Shown here piece after piece: positions 1-8,821 of a stretch of 64,000 nt of DNA. This DNA comes from Aurantiacibacter atlanticus (GTDB lineage Bacteria > Pseudomonadota > Alphaproteobacteria > Sphingomonadales > Sphingomonadaceae): assembly GCF_001077815.2 (NCBI RefSeq), contig NZ_CP011310.1, positions 1,550,001 through 1,614,000 on the forward strand, in the 5' to 3' direction. Under the pieces are notes generated by a model. The model worked only from the letters and a program-made list of their open reading frames with translations. It did no database searches and was not told the origin of the DNA. A program made the translations under genes and the position numbers. Numbering within the stretch: position 1 is the first letter of the stretch; each line of letters begins with the position of its first letter.

Positions 1-827
1 GACTGCACATCGCCATCGTAATTCTTGCAGGCCCAGACAAATTTTCCGTTCCACTTGAGCGCGGCCGCAACCATGTCATCGATCAGGCGGTGTTCGTAGC
101 CAATGCCGGCTTCCTTGAACTTGTCGGCAAACTCGGCGTCGAAAATTTCCTGGAACAAGTCCTTGAAGCGGCCATCATATTTCTTGAGAATGGTGTTCTT
201 GGTCGAGAGATAGACCGGCCAGCCACGATCAAGCCCGTAATTAAGGCTGGCGCGCGCGAAATCGCGGATCGAATCGTCCAGATTATACATCGCCATAGCG
301 ACGCCGGGGCTTTCGAATTCAAATACGTCGAGATCAATTTTCTCGCCATCTTCGCCTTCGAACACCAGACGCAGCTTGCCAGCGCCGGGGATCAGCGTGT
401 CAGTGGCGCGATATTGGTCGCCAAAAGCATGGCGACCCACAACAATCGGATCGGTCCAGCCGGGGACGAGGCGCGGGACGTTATCGATCACGATAGGTTC
501 GCGGAAAACCACGCCGCCGAGAATATTGCGGATCGTGCCATTGGGCGAACGCCACATCTGCTTGAGATCGAATTCTTCGACGCGCGCTTCATCCGGGGTG
601 ATGGTGGCGCATTTTACGCCCACGCCATGTTCCTTGATGGCATTGGCGGCATCAATGGTGATCTGATCATCAGTCTCGTCGCGCTTTTCGACCGAGAGAT
701 CGTAATATTTCAGGTCGACATCGAGGTAGGGAAGGATCAGTCGTTCACGTATCCATTGCCAGATGATCTTCGTCATCTCGTCGCCGTCGATTTCAACGAT
801 GGGGTTCTTGACCTGAATTTTCGCCAT
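1..827 (-). CDS. icd: NADP-dependent isocitrate dehydrogenase (partial, C-terminus outside window)
   Basis: Converts isocitrate to 2-oxoglutarate and CO2 with NADP+ in the TCA cycle, in the cytoplasm. The reading frame starts at ATG 827 with [20 protein letters not shown], the hallmark N-terminus of the eukaryote-like (type II) NADP-IDH family, and continues through [18 protein letters not shown] and the substrate-region segment [14 protein letters not shown] to WACKNYDGD at the window edge. About 275 of roughly 405 usual residues are present; nothing is broken within the visible part. It is separated by 63 bp from the upstream flavoprotein gene on the same strand, so it could be transcribed separately. 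Confidence 0.95.
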   Translation of the reverse strand, partial: MAKIQVKNPIVEIDGDEMTKIIWQWIRERLILPYLDVDLKYYDLSVEKRDETDDQITIDAANAIKEHGVGVKCATITPDEARVEEFDLKQMWRSPNGTIRNILGGVVFREPIVIDNVPRLVPGWTDPIVVGRHAFGDQYRATDTLIPGAGKLRLVFEGEDGEKIDLDVFEFESPGVAMAMYNLDDSIRDFARASLNYGLDRGWPVYLSTKNTILKKYDGRFKDLFQEIFDAEFADKFKEAGIGYEHRLIDDMVAAALKWNGKFVWACKNYDGDVQ

Positions 828-890
828 GGGGCTTCCCTGTGTCTCGAATTTCTAGAATGCGGTGAAGTTTGGCGCGTCTTTAGCAGGGCC

Positions 891-1985
891 TTAACGAGGT
901 GCAAGGGATGGCTGGACAGGAATTCGTGCCAATTCGGCAAATGACGCGATCAAGCGAGGAGCGATATGCGCCAATGCGATGGCAGCGCGCGCGCCAATCC
1001 GGCTTTCGGCAGCGTGCCATGCAGCAGATGCAAGCCTGACGGGTCTGCGCGCCAGATTTGCGAAGTTTTTCTGGAATGCGCCGGCGTCCTTTCCCTCCCA
1101 ATGATATTTGGCAGCCATTATACCGCTCGCCAGTGCGATCGAAATGCCCTCTCCGGCAAGCGATGGGATGACTGCGGCCTGATCCCCAAGGCGGTAAAGG
1201 CGGTCTTCTGTATTGCTGCAAATCCAACCGTAAGGCACCGCGCCAATGGTATCGAAGCGTGCATCCTGCCAATCATCGCCCAATCGTTCTGCCAGGGCAG
1301 GGCTTTCGTGAGTCAGCTGTTCGAACAAGTCCACCGGCGATCCGCCTGACCTGGCGAGCGCAGATTTGCGGAGCGCAAGGCAAATGTTGGTAGAGCCATT
1401 TTCCTGCTGCACGATTCCGGCATAGCCACCTTTGAACAAATGCAGTTCGATTGCGCCGCCCAATAATTGGTCCCGCAAAGCGGACCGAGGTAGGCGTAAG
1501 CGCAAACCAAGCGTCTTATCCCTGGCGCGGCGGGGCCGGGAAAGCCCGCGCATGTCATGCTTGCCCACTGCAAGGAAGATTGTCTCCGCCTTCCAATCCA
1601 TTGCATGGCCCTGAGCGGTGCCTTCTGAAATTGCGCGGATAGTATCGCATTCGATCCTCGCTCCGTGCTGCAAGGCGACCTTTCTCATCGCAGAGTCCAA
1701 GGCATGGCGTGACAGGCCATAGCCGGTTTGCGGCAAGTCCATCGAAGCCTCTCTTGCACCAGCGAATAACCTGAGACGCGATACAAATTGCGCACCTGCT
1801 GCATGGATATCCACGCCAAGTGCTCGCAATTGCTCGGCTGTGCGCCAGCTCAGAAATCCGCCGCAAAGGGGATCTCCCACGTCTTCATCGCGGTCGATAA
1901 GAGTGGATGTAATGCCGAACTGCGCCAATCTGATGGCCGCTGCATTTCCGGCAGGCCCGGCCCCAATGATGAGGGGCGAATCCAT
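891..1985 (-). CDS. FAD-dependent oxidoreductase (geranylgeranyl-reductase/FixC-like), tailoring enzyme of the type III PKS cluster
   Basis: A soluble flavoprotein of about 364 residues. It has the FAD-binding GAGPAGNAAAIRLA at the N-terminus, a DRDEDVGDPLCGG stretch, and the second FAD motif RLGDQAAVIPSLAGEG near residues 280-295. ATG 1985 is preferred because it overlaps the stop of the methyltransferase gene by one base (TGATG), which implies translational coupling; an in-frame ATG at 2006 would add seven residues. As last gene of a PKS-methyltransferase-flavoprotein trio it probably hydroxylates, oxidises or reduces the polyketide product (inference). The exact reaction cannot be read from sequence. 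Confidence 0.8.
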   Translation of the reverse strand: MDSPLIIGAGPAGNAAAIRLAQFGITSTLIDRDEDVGDPLCGGFLSWRTAEQLRALGVDIHAAGAQFVSRLRLFAGAREASMDLPQTGYGLSRHALDSAMRKVALQHGARIECDTIRAISEGTAQGHAMDWKAETIFLAVGKHDMRGLSRPRRARDKTLGLRLRLPRSALRDQLLGGAIELHLFKGGYAGIVQQENGSTNICLALRKSALARSGGSPVDLFEQLTHESPALAERLGDDWQDARFDTIGAVPYGWICSNTEDRLYRLGDQAAVIPSLAGEGISIALASGIMAAKYHWEGKDAGAFQKNFANLARRPVRLASAAWHAAESRIGARAAIALAHIAPRLIASFAELARIPVQPSLAPR

Positions 1986-2671
1986 CAGCGAATCTGTGAG
2001 ACGCATAGGCGAAATGGGAAAAACCTGCTGACCTGCCCACCTTTGATTTGCGCCTCTGTCAGCAGTTCGCACCATTCGTCGGGTATGAATGCGCGCCCTA
2101 TCGACGTGCGCCCGTCGATGCGAACGATTCGGTGCCAGCCGGCAAGGAAAGCGAGGATAGGGTACATGGCATAACTAAAACTGTGGCGATGCAGATCATT
2201 TACAAACCAACCGCAGGTCGCCTCTGCCTCCATGAAGCGAAGGAATGGAACCAGCTCTTCGGTCGTCATGTGATGTGCCACCAGGCTTGATATGATGAAG
2301 TCCCAGCCTTCTCCCGCCAAATCCGCGAAATCGCCAGTATGATAGCTGATCGGGAGATCGGAGGCGGTGGCATCACGCGCGGATTTTTCACTGCGCGGAT
2401 TGAGATCAACCCCGACCAATTCTGCTCCGATGCCATGCCGCTTTGCCCATCCGGCAATTTCCCGCAGCATATCGCCCTGGCCAAACCCGACGTCGAGCAA
2501 TTTGAAGCTTTTGCGGCCAGCTACGGCACGTTGCAAGAACAGCAGAGTGGGGCGATAGGCAAGGGTAAAGCGGTTAACTTTGGCGAGGTCTGCCAGCACG
2601 GCTTCATAGGTGCGTTGGGGCAGTGCCGGGTCATCCATCATCTCGGTCTTGAAAAGCCTTTCAGAGAGCAT
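1985..2671 (-). CDS. class I SAM-dependent methyltransferase, PKS tailoring enzyme
   Basis: About 228 residues. The SAM-binding motif I is LLDVGFGQGDMLREIAGWA, followed by an acidic loop in LVGVDLNPRS and the motif IV region WDFIISSLVAHHM, the usual Rossmann methyltransferase order. ATG 2671 lies inside the last codons of the polyketide synthase gene (11-bp overlap), so the two are translationally coupled; the open frame extends further upstream but only into PKS coding sequence. A role in O- or C-methylating the type III PKS product is inferred from position. It is a soluble class I enzyme, not a membrane-bound isoprenylcysteine-type methyltransferase. Confidence 0.8.
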   Translation of the reverse strand: MLSERLFKTEMMDDPALPQRTYEAVLADLAKVNRFTLAYRPTLLFLQRAVAGRKSFKLLDVGFGQGDMLREIAGWAKRHGIGAELVGVDLNPRSEKSARDATASDLPISYHTGDFADLAGEGWDFIISSLVAHHMTTEELVPFLRFMEAEATCGWFVNDLHRHSFSYAMYPILAFLAGWHRIVRIDGRTSIGRAFIPDEWCELLTEAQIKGGQVSRFFPFRLCVSQIR

Positions 2672-3740
2672 CGCCGCTCTCCCAGCCGAAACGAACACCC
2701 TCCATTGCAAGCCCCGGTCCAAACGCAAGAGCGATACCCTGCATCGCGCCGTCGCGTGGACGATCTGCCATCAGTTTGTGAAGGACAAAAAGCACTGTGG
2801 CCGATGACATATTGCCATATTTATCAAGAACGCCTCTCGAAGCATCAAGTGCGTCCGGCACCAGATCAAGCCCGCGCTCCACAGCGTCCAGCACAGAGCG
2901 GCCGCCCGGATGAACGGCCCAGACTTCCGGACGCGCATTGCCTTCTATCGTGGCGCGCAGATCGGATGTCTCCAGCGCGTCGGTCAGCCTGCCCGGAACC
3001 GCACCGGAAAGGTTCATGGCAAAGCCTGTATCGCCCACGGTCCAGGTGATGAGATCTTCGCTATCGTCAAGCGCGGCGGATAATCCCTTTCCCAGGCCAA
3101 GCCCTTCGCCTGAACTGCTCACGATCGCTGCGGCGGCGCCATCAGCGAACTGACCCATCGCGAGCAATCGTTCCAGATTGTCAGTTTCCTGCAAGTGCAG
3201 ACTGCACAATTCGACCGAGATCGCGAGCACCAGCGCTTCAGGATCAGAGCGGACGATATGAGCCGCTGTGCGCAATAAGGTTATACCGGCATAGCAACCC
3301 ATGAAGCCGATGCTCACACGCTCCACATCAGCAGAAAGACCAAGACGGCGGGCAATCAATTGATCAAGTCCGGGTGCCATGAATCCGGTGCAGCTGGCAA
3401 TCACCAGATGGGTGACTCCATCAGTGGAGGGGAGGGCATCCACGGCAGCCATCGCAAGGTCGGGTGCAGCCTCAGCATAACGCTGCATGCGCTGGCCAGT
3501 GCCTGGGGGCGTGCCGGAACCATAGAAGCTGCCGAAATCAAATGTCGCATCGCCGCCGGAGAGGGTGGAGTATCGGTGGCTTATGCCGCCGCGCGCTTCC
3601 ATCCGCCTGTAAATTGCGGCTTCTCGCGTGCCGAGCTGCCGCTCTGCCCATCCAGTGTAGCTGGAGTGAACGTCACACTGCGGCACTGCAGTGGCGATGG
3701 AACTGACGCGCGGCGTTACGTGATTGGAATTGCTACCCAT
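2661..3740 (-). CDS. type III polyketide synthase (chalcone/stilbene synthase superfamily)
   Basis: A 359-residue homodimeric-type iterative ketosynthase that extends an acyl-CoA starter with malonyl-CoA. The full catalytic triad is visible: Cys149 in FMGCYAG (Cys164 of plant CHS), His277 in WAVHPGG and Asn310 in KYGNMSSA. The C-terminal ALAFGPGLAMEG matches the family GFGPGL motif. Bacterial relatives make alkylresorcinols or alkylpyrones from long-chain acyl-CoAs. Here it sits directly behind beta-oxidation genes and ahead of a methyltransferase and a flavoprotein, which favours a lipid starter (inference). The ATG at 3740 has no clear Shine-Dalgarno sequence; the gap to the upstream stop is 37 bp. 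Confidence 0.93.
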   Translation of the reverse strand: MGSNSNHVTPRVSSIATAVPQCDVHSSYTGWAERQLGTREAAIYRRMEARGGISHRYSTLSGGDATFDFGSFYGSGTPPGTGQRMQRYAEAAPDLAMAAVDALPSTDGVTHLVIASCTGFMAPGLDQLIARRLGLSADVERVSIGFMGCYAGITLLRTAAHIVRSDPEALVLAISVELCSLHLQETDNLERLLAMGQFADGAAAAIVSSSGEGLGLGKGLSAALDDSEDLITWTVGDTGFAMNLSGAVPGRLTDALETSDLRATIEGNARPEVWAVHPGGRSVLDAVERGLDLVPDALDASRGVLDKYGNMSSATVLFVLHKLMADRPRDGAMQGIALAFGPGLAMEGVRFGWESGDAL

Positions 3741-3777
3741 ATGTAATCAAACGGGTCGGTCTGCCTTTGGTGCCGCC

Positions 3778-4683
3778 TTATCGGCAGAATTTCGACTTTG
3801 CTTCCTGATATTCGGTGATCAGCTGCTCGCAGATGGCTTTTGCAGGGAGAACGGCCCGTGAGGCGCCTACGCCATGGCCCGCAGACCAGATCGTTTTCCA
3901 CGCCTTGGCTTCTTCATTCAGGGACATTTGACCGCCATGTTCCGGCAGCGTCGCGGCCTCCAGACTGGGGGTGAGAAAATTGGCACCTACACCGGTCACC
4001 TTGTCGGTGTAGGTAATATCCTTGGCAGTGGCGCCGATCATCATGTCTTTCTGATCATTGGAAGCCATGCTTTCCTTCGAGGTAATGAAATGGCTTCCGA
4101 GATAGCCGAAATCGGCGCCCATCAGTTCCGCAGCGGCAATATGGCCACCCTGGCTCATCGAGCCGGAAAGGATGATCGCCCCATCAAAAAAATCGCGCAA
4201 TTCCGAAACCAGAGCAAAGGGACTGTAAGTGCCGGCATGGCCACCCGCACCGGCGGCAACCGCAATGATGCCATCGACGCCTGCTTCAACGGCCTTTTCG
4301 GCATGGCGGCGCTTGATCACATCGTGAAATACCAGTCCCCCATAGGAATGGACAGCATTCACCAGATCGGGGACGGCGCCCAGGGACGTGATAACCAGCG
4401 GCACCTTGTGCTTCACGCATAATTCAAGATCCGCCTGCACGCGCGGGTTGGACTGGTGGACGATAAGGTTCACGCCATAGGGCACGTCATCATCACCCAG
4501 CCTGTCCTGTATTTCATTCAGCCAATCCTCAAACCCTTCTGACGTGCGCCGGTTCAGCGCCGGAAAAGTACCGCACATGCCAGCTTTGCAGGTTTCGACC
4601 ACCAGATCGGGGCCGGAGACAAGGAACATGGGCGCTGCAATCGCAGGAATTGTCAGCCGTGCCTTGAAATCGGCAACGTTCAA
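3778..4683 (-). CDS. nitronate monooxygenase / 2-nitropropane dioxygenase family FMN enzyme
   Basis: A 301-residue TIM-barrel FMN oxidoreductase. It shows the family N-terminus PAIAAPMFLVSGPDLV, the AAGAGGHAGTYSP loop with the likely catalytic His, and the ILSGSMSQGG phosphate-binding segment. The start is TTG 4683: GGAGGA lies just upstream and the TTG overlaps the TGA of the acyl-CoA dehydrogenase gene, while the next in-frame ATG would remove the conserved N-terminus. Members of this family often sit in acyl-CoA degradation operons, where the physiological substrate is unknown. It links the beta-oxidation genes to the PKS trio on one likely transcript. Confidence 0.88.
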   Translation of the reverse strand: MNVADFKARLTIPAIAAPMFLVSGPDLVVETCKAGMCGTFPALNRRTSEGFEDWLNEIQDRLGDDDVPYGVNLIVHQSNPRVQADLELCVKHKVPLVITSLGAVPDLVNAVHSYGGLVFHDVIKRRHAEKAVEAGVDGIIAVAAGAGGHAGTYSPFALVSELRDFFDGAIILSGSMSQGGHIAAAELMGADFGYLGSHFITSKESMASNDQKDMMIGATAKDITYTDKVTGVGANFLTPSLEAATLPEHGGQMSLNEEAKAWKTIWSAGHGVGASRAVLPAKAICEQLITEYQEAKSKFCR

Positions 4684-6470
4684 AATGCGTCCTCCGGCAT
4701 ATCCATCATGCTTGCCTTGCCGCTCTTGATCGCCATGAACTGCGCAGTTGCAGGCGGCAGCAAACGATCGAAGAAGAATTTGGCGGTGATGATCTTGGCT
4801 TCGTAGAAAGCGATTTCATCAGTGCCTTCGGCCAGCTTCTGATGCGCGACCTTCGTTGCCTTTGCGAAGCAGTAGGCCATCGCCACAAAACCGAGCAACC
4901 GCAAATAGTCATAAGCAGCCGCACCCGCTTCTTCCGGGTCCTTCAGACCCTTTTGCGCGATGTGACCGGTGGACAGCTGCAATGCGCCAAAGCTCTGCTG
5001 GAGAGAGGCGACCATCTTGCCAATTTGCTCGTCACCGGCGTTCTCTTCGATGAATTGGGATACAGGGTGGAAGAAGGAGCGCAAATTGCGGCCCATACGA
5101 TCGGGCAGCTTGCGACCGACCAGATCGAGTGCCTGAATACCATTGGTCCCTTCGTAAATCTGGGCGATTCGCGCGTCACGGGCAAATTGTTCAATACCGG
5201 ATTCCTGAATATAGCCGTGGCCGCCATAAACCTGCACCGCGAGATGGGCACTTTCATGACCAAGATCGGTGAACAGTGCTTTCACGACCGGAGTCATCAG
5301 GGCGATGAAATCCTTTGCGCGTTCGCGTGCCTCGGGTTCGACGGCGGCATGTTCGGCGTCCAGCGCGCGGCTGACCCATGCGGATACAGCGCGCGAACCT
5401 TCATTATAGGCGCGCATGGTCATCAGCATGCGGCGTACATCGGGGTGAACGATGATCGGATCTGCTGGACCATCGGGGTTCTTCGCACCCGAAAGCGAGC
5501 GACCCTGCAAGCGATCCTTCGCGTAATAGACTGCGGACTGATAAGCGATTTCGCCGACGCCCAGGCCCTGAATGCCAACAGCAACACGTTCGCTATTCAT
5601 CATGGCGAACATGGCTTCGAGACCGCGGTTAGGCTTGCCGACAAGCCAGCCCTTGGAATCCTCGAAAGCCATCTGGCAGGTGGCTGAAGCCTTCAGACCC
5701 ATCTTGTGTTCGATGGCGGTCGGCCCGGCATTGTTATGGTCGCCCAGCGACCCATCGTCATTGGGCAGATACTTGGGCACGAGAAACAGGCTGATGCCCT
5801 TTACGCCCTTGGGAGCATCGGGCAGGCGAGCCAGCACCAGATGGACGATATTATCGGCGAGATCGTGATCACCAGCGCTGATGAAGATCTTGTTGCCCGT
5901 AACAAGGTAGCTGCCGTCATCCTGCGGCACAGCCTTGGTGCGCAACAAGCCCAGATCGGTGCCGCAATGCGATTCTGTCAGGCACATGGTGCCCGTCCAT
6001 TCGCCATTGGCGAGCCTGGGCATGTAGAAGTTTTTCAAATCTTCGCTGCCATAACCGTCCAAAGCGACCATCGCGCCATTGGTAAGGCCAGGATACAGCC
6101 CGAACGAAAGATTGGTGGAGCAGCTCATTTCCTCAACCATCTTGGCGAGCGAGTGCGGTGCACCCTGGCCGCCCCATTTCTGGTCGACCCCAAGCCCGGC
6201 CCAACCGCCTTCACAGAACTGTTTATAGGCCTGCTGGAAACCTTCAGGTGTGCGGACCACGCCGTTTTCGATGCGGCAGCCCTCCTGATCGCCAGACCAG
6301 TTCAACGGCAGCAGTACGTCGCGGCACAGCTTATTCGCTTCTTCGAGGATGGCGGCGCGCATATCCGCGTCGAAATCCTCAAACCCTTCGAGCTCTCCAA
6401 ACCCGTCGTCGGTGTGAAGTTCTTCGAGAACGAAGCGCATATCGCGGATGGGGGCTTCATAGACTTGCAT
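4680..6470 (-). CDS. acyl-CoA dehydrogenase, long (DmdC/AcdA-like) type
   Basis: A 596-residue FAD-dependent enzyme catalysing the first oxidation step of beta-oxidation. Visible features are the FAD/substrate motif MCLTESHCGTDLG near residues 162-174, GNKIFISAGDHD around 192-203, and the catalytic-base loop IYEGTNGIQALDL with Glu440. The length and the C-terminal extension after the dehydrogenase domain match the approximately 600-residue subgroup that includes 3-methylmercaptopropionyl-CoA dehydrogenase, so short- or medium-chain and sulfur substrates cannot be excluded. It lies 20 bp downstream of the fused dehydrogenase/hydratase gene and overlaps the nitronate monooxygenase start. Confidence 0.93.
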   Translation of the reverse strand: MQVYEAPIRDMRFVLEELHTDDGFGELEGFEDFDADMRAAILEEANKLCRDVLLPLNWSGDQEGCRIENGVVRTPEGFQQAYKQFCEGGWAGLGVDQKWGGQGAPHSLAKMVEEMSCSTNLSFGLYPGLTNGAMVALDGYGSEDLKNFYMPRLANGEWTGTMCLTESHCGTDLGLLRTKAVPQDDGSYLVTGNKIFISAGDHDLADNIVHLVLARLPDAPKGVKGISLFLVPKYLPNDDGSLGDHNNAGPTAIEHKMGLKASATCQMAFEDSKGWLVGKPNRGLEAMFAMMNSERVAVGIQGLGVGEIAYQSAVYYAKDRLQGRSLSGAKNPDGPADPIIVHPDVRRMLMTMRAYNEGSRAVSAWVSRALDAEHAAVEPEARERAKDFIALMTPVVKALFTDLGHESAHLAVQVYGGHGYIQESGIEQFARDARIAQIYEGTNGIQALDLVGRKLPDRMGRNLRSFFHPVSQFIEENAGDEQIGKMVASLQQSFGALQLSTGHIAQKGLKDPEEAGAAAYDYLRLLGFVAMAYCFAKATKVAHQKLAEGTDEIAFYEAKIITAKFFFDRLLPPATAQFMAIKSGKASMMDMPEDAF

Positions 6471-6490
6471 GTCGGTGCTCTCCCTTGAAA

Positions 6491-8821
6491 TCAGTTACGT
6501 AGCGGCTTGCCGGTTTCGAGCATGTGCTCGACACGGGCTTGCGACTTGGGGTTTCGGACAAGGCGCATGGTGCTCTCGACTTCCAGCTCGAGCATTTGCG
6601 CTTCGGTCACGGTTTCGGTGATGTCGGTACTGCCGCCTGTCAGTATGTGGGCCAGTTCAGCGGCCACGGTTTCATCATGCGGCGTAGCAAGGCCCTGTAT
6701 GCGGAAGCTTTCGACCGCCAGTTTCAGTGCCGCTGCGCCGGTGGGGCCGGGCAGGCGGAATTCCGGTTTTTCAGGAGCCTCATAGCCATCAACCATTGCC
6801 AGCGCACGGACCTTGGCATCGTGCAGCAGCCGATCACGGTTCATTGTGATCCCATCGCTGCGGCGCAGGAAGCCGAGGTCCTTTGCTTCACTGGCGGACT
6901 TGGCGACCGTTGCGGTCGAGATAATCTCGAAGCATTTGGACACCGCAGGCATAGGACCTTGGCCATGACGCGGATTTTCCAGCTGACGAGTCAGCATTTC
7001 GCCGCAGCCGCCCCAGCCCGGAACAATCCCCACGCCGGCTTCAACGAGCCCGATATAGGTTTCGGCATACGCCTGCACCGCATCTGAATTGAGGCAGATT
7101 TCACAGCCGCCTCCCAGAGCCATCCCGAAAGGAGCGGAAACGACGGGGAAGGGGGCGTATTTGAGCGCCTTGTAGGCGTCCTGTCCGCCCTTTATCGATT
7201 TTTCGACTTCACTCCACGCCGCAATATTGAGCGCGAAAAGGGCAAGGCCAAGATTGGCACCAGCCGAGAAGTTGGAACCTTCATTATAGACTACCAGCGC
7301 CTTGTAATCGCTCTTCACCAGCGCAATGGATTTCTGGATGAGCTTCATCACCTGCTCATCCAGTGCATTCATCTTTGCGGTGAATTCCAGCGCGACCACG
7401 CCATCACCCACATCCCACAAGGCGGCAGACCCGTTTTTCAGCAGCGGTTTGGACGACAGCTTGATGTCTTCCAGCAACAGTACGCCTTCGGGGCGGTCCA
7501 CGTCGTGATACGCACCATCAGTGCCAAAATACCGGCGTTTGCCATTTTCGACGCGATAGAATGTGCCATCTCCGACCTGTTCGAGAATGGCGGGGACAGG
7601 AATATCGCTTGCGGCCAGCTTTTCACGCAATTTGCCAGCGCCGATCCGGTCGATCATCTCGAACGGTCCTATCTTCCAATTATAGCCGAGTTTCATTGCA
7701 TCATCGACGCCGACCACTGTCTTGGTGGCTTCGGGGACAATGCTGGCGGCATAGGACAGGGTGGGGCCGAGCACCGCCCAGGCATATGCACCGACTTTGC
7801 CTTCTGCTTCGATCAATGCAGCAAGATCACCCTTGGCGGCGCGGCCACGGACAAGGCCGGGACGTGCTGCAGCGCGATATTCCCCGCTCTTCAGATCCTT
7901 GGCTTCCTTGACGCGGCTGCCATCGGCACCTTTGTTAAGGCGATAGAAGCCGCCCTTGCCCTTGCGCCCGGTGTAGCCTTCTTCGATCATCTGATCGATC
8001 AGCGGTTCGTTGCGGGCGATCGCCTGATAAGGGTCGTCCTTGGACAGCGTGCTGGTGAGCGAGTTCTTCAGATGCGGAATGAGGTCGACGCCAATCAGGT
8101 CGACCAATCCGAAAATGCCGGTCTTGGGCACGCCCATGGGGCGTCCACCAATCTCATCGGCTTCCTCCACGCTGATGCCCTGATCGAATGCGGCATTGAC
8201 TGCTGCCTGAATCCAGAATGTGCCAACGCGGTTGGCGATGAAGCCGGGTGAATCTTCTGCATTCACCACGCTTTTGCCTAGCTGACGGTCAACAAAGTCG
8301 CTGACCTTCGCCACAGTATCGGGATCGCTCTTGGGACCGGCGACGATTTCAATCAGTCGCATGTAGCGCGGCGGATTGAAGAAATGGGTTATCAGGAAAT
8401 CCTGCTTAAACTGGTCAGAACGGCCATCAACCAGCTGCACCAGCGGGATAGTGGAGGTGTTGGAACTGACCGCAGTGCCTGGCTTGCGGACCTTTTCCAG
8501 CTTGGCGTATAATTCCTGCTTGATATCAAGCCGTTCGATGATCGCCTCGATCACCCACTCGCACTCGGCAACCCTATCCAGATGATCGTCGATATTGCCC
8601 GTTTCGACCAATTTGGCCGCCCGTTTGCCCATAAAGGGGGCGGGGTCGGTCTTGAGCATCTTGGCAACGGCGCCTTCAGCTATCGAATTGCGATTATCCT
8701 CATCGCGAACGATGTCGAGCAGCAGCACGGGCACGCCTGCATTGGCGACCTGTGCAGCAATGCCTGCACCCATGATGCCTGCACCAATGACACAGACTTT
8801 ATTGATCGACTTGTCGGCCAT
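6491..8821 (-). CDS. 3-hydroxyacyl-CoA dehydrogenase / enoyl-CoA hydratase fusion (FadN-like domain order)
   Basis: A 776-residue bifunctional beta-oxidation enzyme. The NAD-binding VCVIGAGIMGAGIAAQ is at residues 8-23, the dehydrogenase C-terminal domain contains GVPKTGIFGLVDLIG, and the crotonase domain (GSNFSAGANLGL, FGMALGGGCEICL) is in the C-terminal half. This dehydrogenase-first order is that of Bacillus FadN, opposite to Escherichia coli FadB. ATG 8821 is chosen because it overlaps the thiolase stop (TAATG) and begins the conserved domain; an upstream in-frame ATG at 8869 lies within the thiolase gene. It should form a functional pair with the thiolase. Confidence 0.94.
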   Translation of the reverse strand: MADKSINKVCVIGAGIMGAGIAAQVANAGVPVLLLDIVRDEDNRNSIAEGAVAKMLKTDPAPFMGKRAAKLVETGNIDDHLDRVAECEWVIEAIIERLDIKQELYAKLEKVRKPGTAVSSNTSTIPLVQLVDGRSDQFKQDFLITHFFNPPRYMRLIEIVAGPKSDPDTVAKVSDFVDRQLGKSVVNAEDSPGFIANRVGTFWIQAAVNAAFDQGISVEEADEIGGRPMGVPKTGIFGLVDLIGVDLIPHLKNSLTSTLSKDDPYQAIARNEPLIDQMIEEGYTGRKGKGGFYRLNKGADGSRVKEAKDLKSGEYRAAARPGLVRGRAAKGDLAALIEAEGKVGAYAWAVLGPTLSYAASIVPEATKTVVGVDDAMKLGYNWKIGPFEMIDRIGAGKLREKLAASDIPVPAILEQVGDGTFYRVENGKRRYFGTDGAYHDVDRPEGVLLLEDIKLSSKPLLKNGSAALWDVGDGVVALEFTAKMNALDEQVMKLIQKSIALVKSDYKALVVYNEGSNFSAGANLGLALFALNIAAWSEVEKSIKGGQDAYKALKYAPFPVVSAPFGMALGGGCEICLNSDAVQAYAETYIGLVEAGVGIVPGWGGCGEMLTRQLENPRHGQGPMPAVSKCFEIISTATVAKSASEAKDLGFLRRSDGITMNRDRLLHDAKVRALAMVDGYEAPEKPEFRLPGPTGAAALKLAVESFRIQGLATPHDETVAAELAHILTGGSTDITETVTEAQMLELEVESTMRLVRNPKSQARVEHMLETGKPLRN

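Noticed and set aside
90..944. 284-codon plus-strand frame at the left end
   Set aside because: It is antisense to icd, whose minus-strand frame has the full family signature.
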